From: Riptortus pedestris | Taxonomy: Eukaryota > Arthropoda > Insecta > Hemiptera > Alydidae | Length of the DNA stretch: 64,000 nucleotides | Assembly: GCA_019009955.1 (NCBI GenBank) | Contig: CM032230.1 | Coordinates: forward strand, 6,324,501 to 6,388,500 | Direction of reading: 5' to 3' | Shown here: in pieces, positions 27,701 to 37,135 of the stretch | Layout of the letters: every line of letters begins with the position of its first letter | How positions within the stretch are numbered: position 1 is the first letter of the stretch | Program-made: the position numbers and the translations under genes | The notes under the pieces: model-generated | Told to the model about the DNA's origin: nothing | The model's database searches: none | What the model saw: the letters and a program-made list of their open reading frames with translations, nothing else

Positions 27701-30545
27701 CCACCAACCGGGTTATAATATTTTAGTCATGGATATGACCTTTGAAATGGTTAGTGGTAACTAACTGGAATGACTCCAGAGTCGTTTTGGCTCAGCATTA
27801 TTGTAAACAATCTACTTTTCGTCTCAGGTTTCCAAAAGTTCAGAAACTACCAATAAAACGATCCGTCCTTCCTGCTGGTCTGATTTTAGCGATTAACGAC
27901 CTTGATTTTTATTTTTGAATAAAACGTATAAATATCGAGTTTGGCAATGATCAAACACAAATTGCGATCGGTAGAGCGCTAACAGACAAGTGCATATATG
28001 ATATTGAGCAGACTTCACTACCGTCTCCTCCAGGGAAGGACTGATGGACATTTGAGGAAATGTTTCGATAATCGCGTCTTGGGCAGAACTTCAATATCTG
28101 ATTACCCTTAGGAGAAATCTGTCAAACCGTTGTTCTTTAACATGAAACCGAAAGTAAGGCGGTGGGGAGAGCTTGAAGAAGACTGATACAAATAGCGACC
28201 TTGAAGTAGAAGAAATAGAGAATGAGAGTGATGCTCTGACGAAGCATGCCCGGCTACATTGAGGGATGGCTCACTTTCCCCTTCGCTTCTTCATCGACTC
28301 TTGTCGAAAGTAAAGCTACCTCCTGCCATAACTCACCCCCCGCTGACATCTTCCTATCTATCCATATCCATGTCTCTTACCTTTGGCAGGTTTCCCTTAA
28401 CCCTCGGTCAGGCGCGTCAAGAATCTTCCGTCTTCGGGCGCGTGTATCTCAGAGATACAACCTCAACCGTTTATATGGAAATACAATTTTTTAATATATA
28501 ATTTGCACTAAAATGTGCACTGTGTGATTAGAAACAATAACAGAGGAAGTATTTGTTTGAAAGAGGTAAATAATTTCCAAAATTGATAAGTATTATAATA
28601 AAAAAAATCTTGGTAGATAAAATAATCAAGTTGGTTATAAATTCATAATAATTAAAACCGTGGACGAGGATTTTTAAAATATAATTAAAAAATACAAATA
28701 TCAATCGAAATTGCTTAAATGCACATGTCTTAATCATATATCATTCATTTCAGTTTGTGAACAATATAAACAAATTATCTAAATATAACTTCATTCAAAA
28801 ATAAGTAGCACGAAATCACTTTTAGATAATACTTATTAAAAATTATCTAAATTTTAATGCACCAATCCTTTTAAAAATAGCAGTTTAATTATTATTTCTT
28901 TTGCAGAGCTGCATTACAATTAGGACAAAGCATGGAACTATGTTGTAAACAAATTTTGGTTTTGCAAATCTAACAAGAGTAATTAGTAAACCTACATTTC
29001 TTTTTAGTTTCGCATGGTTAACATCATTTTCTTTTGTTCATTGTAGCGGAATGACTTTTTTTATGCTGTTTTGTACTAGAGTTCAATGTATGGTCCAATG
29101 AGTCTCTGTACTCTTCAAGTTTCGTCCTTAGTTCGGCTGGTAAACGTCTACAGTAGTCACTGCATCGTACAATATATTCTTGTACAAGTTCTTTTGAAAG
29201 CTCATTTATGAGCAAAATAATAGAAAAAATAGGTTTATATGATTCCGTTTAATAAAGAGAAACTTAATTGATCTATATATTTATGAAATACAGATTTCAA
29301 AAAAACTAACGAGATCGGGCGCGTGGTATCTAGGAACTGAATGGCAGGTGAACACACGACTCCATCGAACACAATGACTCAACTGACCTTGAGTGGGAGA
29401 CGTATAAAGAACATAACTCGAAGCACTGCACCACCACTCTCTGCTAGGAGGAGTGGCAAATATTTTTCTAGAAACTGTGTATCTGAGAGATCACGCGCCC
29501 GACGGAGGGTTAAGGACCTGGAAAAGTGTCAACAAATCTCCTTAGACCCTATCCAGGAGATGACGACAAAGTACGTCAGGCAGGGGCTGCGAAAAATTAA
29601 GCAGATTTCCCTCGTGCTGGTATGACACATTTGTGATCTTATCTCACCACATATTCGGACAGAAAGTACGAATCACTCGCATAATATTTCAACAACAAAA
29701 ATGCGTAGAGCAATAATATTTTAAGAAGATTGGTTCTATAACATTTTACGATCCTGCTCATAATAACGGCGATATAATAAATCTCAAATCCTCCTCCCCT
29801 ATCCCACCATTCTATAGGTCCGATTTCAGCCAATAACAAACATGATCTATAGTGCTAACAGAAACAGATAAATATCTGGTACGGTATAAGTCAAAAAAAC
29901 ATTTTCCAGCAATGAAGGACAACTTCTTAAAGTTATCATTACATAATGTATTTGCATGTATCTCACAAAGTAAAAGTTCAATGAAAACTATATTTGTTAT
30001 TTAATCTTGGAATGAAAGTGTTTACAATATAATAGCTTATTGTTAATATGACATTAGTAGGAGTGGAGATTTATTAAGGACGGAAAACTAAAATATGGAA
30101 GTATTTCGTATAATATTTAAAATAGAGTACATAACTACCTCTATATAACATTACATTTACGCTGAAATGATTATTTTTATATACTTTTTTAATGATATAT
30201 TGAACTGTCGAATTCCCTCCATCGACCCCCCCCCCCTCAACCCATCCCATGGTCAGATTTCAGCCATTAACGAACTTGATCTTTAGTTTTAAATAAAACG
30301 TTTAAATATAGAGTTTGGTAACGATTAATCATAAATAGCACCCGCTAGAGCGTTAACAGATTAATACATGCATACAGTTTTGTACAGACCTCATATTCGT
30401 CATCTCCTAGGGTAGGGAATCCCCCCCCCTCCTAGGGAAATCAGCTATTGAGAGGTCGTACTCATGGCGCGAGTTTCGAAAAATGTCTTCAAATGTCCCT
30501 CGATCCTATCCAGGAGATGACGAAAATGAGGTCCGTTCAAAATTT

Positions 30546-30596
<51 letters not shown>

Positions 30597-31288
30597 CTGT
30601 TAACGTTCTAGAGGCCGCAATTTTTGTTTGATCGTTACCAAACTCGATATTTAGTCGTTTTATATAAAAATAAAGATCAAGTTCGTTAACGGCTGAAATC
30701 GGACCAGTGAGAGGGGGGGGTTAGAGGGGAGGATTTTCGAAAATGCGAAATATCTCCGTTACTATACGTCTGATCGAATATTTGTACAGAATCAATCTTA
30801 TTGCAAATTAAATTTACTATAAATATTGTTATATACATTTATTCTCTATCTTGAATATTAAACGAGATGTTTGCATTTTTATTAAATCTGAGCGGCTAAC
30901 GGACGAATGACTTTCCCTCCAAAAGCAAGATCGGCCGTTTCCTTAACTGCTCGGCTCTGGTGAAATTTCTCTATTGTAAATCATCACGTGGGAAATCTGC
31001 TTAGATTACGCAGCCCCTGCGTGACGGACTTTTTAATTTTTGGCCTTCAATAAAAACCCCTTCCTTTGTCAACGCACGTAATGAATAAGCCAACCTATCG
31101 TGAACAGTCTTATTTCAAGATGTAATACAAGGTATAATGTTCAAAAAATCGTTTCTTGAAACACATGCAAATACGTTCCCCTAAGAAAAATCAGCTATTG
31201 AGGTCGCACTTATGAATTTATCCGAAAAATTTCTTCAAATGTCCATCGATCCTACCCAGGAGATGACGAAAATGAAGTTCGTTCAAAA

Positions 31289-31357
<69 letters not shown>

Positions 31358-34300
31358 TATATATATATATGTAATTTAACACTCTAGAGGTCGTAATGTT
31401 TGTTAGATCGTTACTAAACTTGATTTCAAGTTTAGTCATAATCACTGTCGTTGAAATGTTCTGAACAAACCCGTGAATTATCAGGATTAAAGTTCAAATC
31501 ACCTCGTCTACACAGGACTACTCACTGTTTCCTAATTTCTGGGTTTTTCGGGAACTGGTAAAAAGATACTGACTTCCCTGATTTCCTAGGGTTGTGGGAA
31601 CATGTTGCTACAGCACAATCACTCGGCATTTTGAAAAAAATGAGTTATAACACTAAAAAATCAAAATAAATCACAAAAAGAGAGATGCTCACTATGTAAA
31701 CAAAGCTCAATTAGGTAATGGATGACGTAATGCGCCAAAGTCGCAAAAAAGTCACGATCTGCGCACCTGCCGAATGGCACCTCCCTGGTACGTATAAGAT
31801 AAGGTAGTGCCATTTGACGAATAGCCAATCAAAATGCAGCGAGCCTGCTACGTCACTCGATTCCTAGCCACGCCCCCAACCAGCTTAAAAACGACCGATA
31901 TACGCTGTTTTCTGATTAATTTGGTGAATACAAAATTTATAAAATGGTATAGGTCAATAAATGGTACAAATTACTTTAGCTGAATATATTTTACTTTAAA
32001 TAAACCATGTACAAATTAGATTCCATTAAAAATAAATACACAATAGTTCCTTAAAATTGATTAAATTTTATCGTTTTGGCAAAAAGAAAGATCGAGTTCG
32101 TTAATGGCTGAAACTGGACAGTGGAGGGGGGGAGGAGGGCGTTCAGAGAGGGGATTTTTGAAATATCTCCGTTACTATACGTCGGATTGAAAACTTTTAC
32201 TTCGGATGAAAAACCAATCTTATTGCAAATTAAATTTACTATAAATATTGTTATACACATTTTTTCTCTATCTTGAATATTAACCGAGATATTTGCATTT
32301 GTATTAAGTGTGCGCGGATAACGGGCGGGATGAGATCGGCTGATGTCGGATCTATTCGTGAGTATCCCCCGAAAGCTAGTTCGGCCGTGTTCGGCACTGG
32401 TGTAATTGGTTTAGATAATCGTTACTAGTACGCAGAATTCTCTACTTTAAACCTTTACGTGGTAAATATACTCAGTTTACGCAACCCCTGCGTGACGTAC
32501 ATTTTTTACTTTGAGTATTCGCCACCAAATATCTCATTCCCAGCTCACTTTTTAATTCCGGTTTACTGAGGCATTTTAGTATGGGAGAAAGGTAGAATTG
32601 ATCTTTGGATGAGATCATCAGCGGGTCATATTCCAGCACGTGGGAAATCTGCTTGGTTTACGCAGGACTTACGAAAGCTCATAGGAAAGATTCCCCATTG
32701 AAAACAATATTTGACATTTGAGCATGAAATGAGACTTTTCCTAATTTGTGTGTTACTGCTAACTTGCAATGGGTAAAAAAGGGGGTTTTCTGAAGGCTGA
32801 AATAAAAAAAAAAAAGTTTTCATAATTGTGTTAACCTAAATCTTTTACGTATATATGTATGTATATTAGGGGCCTTTCTAGAAAAAGCTAGAAATATGAG
32901 GATGTTTGTGTAGAAGCAAGGTTGTCGACCCAGTTTGGCCTAGATCGGTGAGAGGCTACTGACACCAACTGACCGCATAAGAGGTGTTATGAGGAAGTGA
33001 GATGGCCGCGCGATCTTACACGTCCTAGCCTTCGTGAAAGGCCGCGTCGACAATGCCTATCTTATTTATGGGTTAATTGACTATCATGAACCATTGATGG
33101 GTTCACTACCCGGTGCCGTGGCTAATTCGACTCTGCCCGGCTTTTTGAAAAATGTCCACGAATGTCCATCGATCCTACCCAGGAGATGACGAAAATGAGG
33201 TACGTTCAAAACAATATGTATGCATATATATTTGTCTGTTGACTCTCTAGCCATCTAAATTTTTGATTAATCGTTACCAAACTCTACATTTATATGTTTT
33301 ATGTAAAACTGAAGACAAAGTCCTGTGCATTATGCATAGATTTGAATTATTAAGGACAAAATATTAACGTACATTTGAATTAATTTTTCCAGCTGAGGTA
33401 CCCTTTAGTACAAATTGGAATGAATTGTTGAGCAAATTTCTCTATATAACAAAATAAACAATTTTTGTTATGTGCATATTTGCCGAAACCAGAATAAGAA
33501 ACGAAATATCACTATTATTAATTTCAGGCTTCCCTTATAACCCCCACTCCTGCCCCTCCCTAGAAATGTTAGTAAGCTTATTATAAGGAAGGCGTCAGTG
33601 CTAATACACATACCGAGTGTTTTAATTAGTTCGGCGAGTCTTTTGCGCCAAGTAAAATTGTTGACTTCCGCTATAATTTTTAACGTATAACGCCTTCATA
33701 GTTCGTTATTCGACGATAGTGTATATAACAAAACATTCTCTAAATAACAGAATAAACAACTTAAGGTACCCGGCGATGCCCAGGAAATCAATGTTGACTG
33801 ACTAATGATGCTATTTTTATAGCAAGACTTCAATGTGTACAATTGCACTTCCCTCCACGATGTATTGTTCTTTCAAAATAGCCAATCCTAAAGTCTAACT
33901 TTCAGGGTTAATAGAATAGAAATTTTAGTTTTGAAGAATATATGAAAATGTGTTCGTAATCTATCCCTCTCGACTCACGGTTTTTGAATAATTCAAACCA
34001 TAATCATGGGTAGCATTTATTACAATTAAATACCATCTATAATGAACATATTTCCTGCCAAAAACCAATCCCAGCACATATAGTTTAAGCATAGTTTTAT
34101 ACATAAGATCATATTCGGATTAGTAAGCCTCAGTGGAAATCATTTCCCGTCATGCGAGCATTCCACAGGAAATAAGTAAACTCAATTAACTCCCGTCAAT
34201 TTCCGCTCTCGCTGGAGCGTTATCATGATTTTTTTCCTTAGATTATTGATTGAGAATATTATTTTAATAATTTATCTACCTGATGGAACTAAATAATAGA

Positions 34301-36225
34301 TCCATAAAAATAATTTAATTTATGTTCAAAAAGCTAGATGAGGGGAAGAGAGCCCCCTGCAACCTAGTAATACTTTAAAAATTCATATATTAAATACCAG
34401 AAATGCTCTTATAGTTTACATTTCAATTGGAAATAAATAACAAAGTTATAGGGAAAATAAATAAATAAATGAGGAGGCGACGGAGATTTATAAGCTCACT
34501 AATCCGAACCATACTTACAAATATCATATAAGACTAAAACATAACATCGTTTGTAATAATATGCATTTATTAAAAACACTTAAATAAGCACTAATAAAAT
34601 TAATTACTCCCGTTATGGTTTTAGCGTATTTTCCGTGTTTACTTCATTTACGGCAAAAGTGAATACAACAAAAGTTACATTAAATAACAAAAGTAAACAA
34701 CTTTTGATATGTGCACGTTTGCCAAAAAAAAAATAGAAAATGAAATATCTCGAATTTTTATTTCAGGCCTCCCTTATAACCCCCACTCCCGTTCGAACTT
34801 AAAAATTGTATTAAAGCTTATAACCATGGAAGAATTAATGCTGTCACATACCCAATTTTGTTAAATTCGGTTCAATCGTTTGTGCTCAATAAAATAGTTG
34901 GCTCCCACTTTAGTTTTTAGCGTATATATCGTTTGTACTATACTTTGTTATACGACAAAAGTTATTCTAAATAACAGAAAAAAACATCTTTTGTCATGTG
35001 CATATCTGCCGAAAAACCAATAGGAAACGAAATATGGCTATTTTTAATTCAGGCCGCCTTACAACCCCCACTCCTGCCCATCCCTAGAAATGTTGGTATG
35101 GCTTATTATAATTAAGGTGTTCGTGCTAATACACGCACGTTTTATTTAGTTCCATTGAATCTTTCCTGGCAAATAAAATTGTTGACTCCCGCTATAATTT
35201 TTAGCGTATAACTCATTTATACTTCGGTATACGACGATAGTATATATAACAAAAGTTACTCTAAATAACAAAATAAACAACTTTTGTTATGTGCGTATTT
35301 GCTAAAAAACCAATAGGAAACGAAATATCGCTAGTTTTAATTCCAGGCCTTTCTTATAACCCCCACTCCTGTTCATCTTAGAGAATATTAATATAGTCTA
35401 AAGTCTAAGCTGGGCTAGTAGCAATATACATACCAAGTTTCATAAAATTCGGTTCACCCGTTTATGCGTGAAACGGTAACAAACAAACAGACACGAAAGA
35501 AACAAAATACAGTTATGGTGTCTATGACATGTGAAACGAAAAGTTTAACGATAACGTTTCGTTTCACATGTCATAGACACCATAACTGCATTTTGATTCT
35601 TTCGTGTATGTTTGTTTGTTTGTTACCTTTTCACGCATAAACGGCTGAACCGAATTATATGAAACTTGGTATGTATATTACTACTAACCCAACTTAGACT
35701 TTAGGCTATATTAATATTCTCTAAGACGAACAGGAGTGGGGGTTATAAAGGAAGCCTGAAATTAAAAATAGCGATATTTCATTTCCTATTGTTTTTCGGC
35801 AAAAACGAACATAACAAAAGTTGTTTATTTTGTTATTTAAAGTAACTTTTGCCATATACACTTTGGTCGTATATCGAAGCATAGAGAGTTATACACTTAA
35901 AACTATAGCAGGAGTCAATAATTTTATTTGCCACAAAAGAATCAACCGAACTAAATAAAACACTCGGTATGTGTATTAGCACTAACGCCATCCTTATAAT
36001 AAGCCATGCTAACATTTCTAGAAACAGGCAGGAGTGGGGGTTATAAGTGAGGCCTGAAATTAAAAATGTTATTATTAACAAATCCACAGAAACGACGAGT
36101 ATTAGCCCTAAACACTTGGACGGTTAAATGTCAAAATATTGTGCAAAGTAAAGCCTTGCAAAAAAAGAATACCATGACCATCCAGCCTCAAATGAATTCC
36201 CGGGCGAAGCCAGGTATCTGAGCTA

Positions 36226-36278
<53 letters not shown>

Positions 36279-37070
36279 GTTTTTTCGCTATCATCTTTAT
36301 TAACCAAGATATTTGCATTTATTAATTCTCAGCCTTCAGTAATCGCCAACTCCTACAAATGTCATATTAACAATAATCTGTAATTATCATGAACCACTTT
36401 ATTCGCAGCGCAAAATACCAATTATTCTCTTTATTGAACTTTTCCTGAACGAGATACGTCATCAATTATGATTTTCAGTCTTGATTCGAAAATGTTTCTT
36501 TGATCCTTACCATACTCAATATTGAAGAGTTATTTCAAATCTAATGTTCACATTCGTTAATGGCTGACCAGGAACCATACTAGGGGATCGGAACCAGTGG
36601 TTTAGGGTGGGGGGAGGATTGGATAATTCAAAAAAGCCCGTCACGCAGGGGCTGTGTAAACTAAGCAGACTTCCCACGTGGAGTTATACAATAGAGAGAT
36701 CTCCATACGAGAGCCGAACAGTTACGGCAAAGGGCAGAACTAGCTTTTGGCGGGAAATTCCGTCGTACGTTATGGGCCCAAATTTAATAAAAATGGCAAT
36801 ATGTCGGCTAATATTCAAGATAGAGAATAAATGTATAGAATAATATTTATAGTACATTTAATTTACAATAAGATTGGTTCTATACACTTTTGTGATCCGA
36901 CGTATGGTAACGGAGATATTTCGAATTTTCGAAAATACCCCCCTCTAAACCCCCCTCCCACTGGTCCGATTTCAGCCATTAACGAACTTGATCTGTCTTT
37001 TTGCATAAAACGTTTAAATATCAAGTTTGATAACGATGAAATAAAAATTGCGCCCGCTAGAGCGTTGACA

Positions 37071-37135
<65 letters not shown>

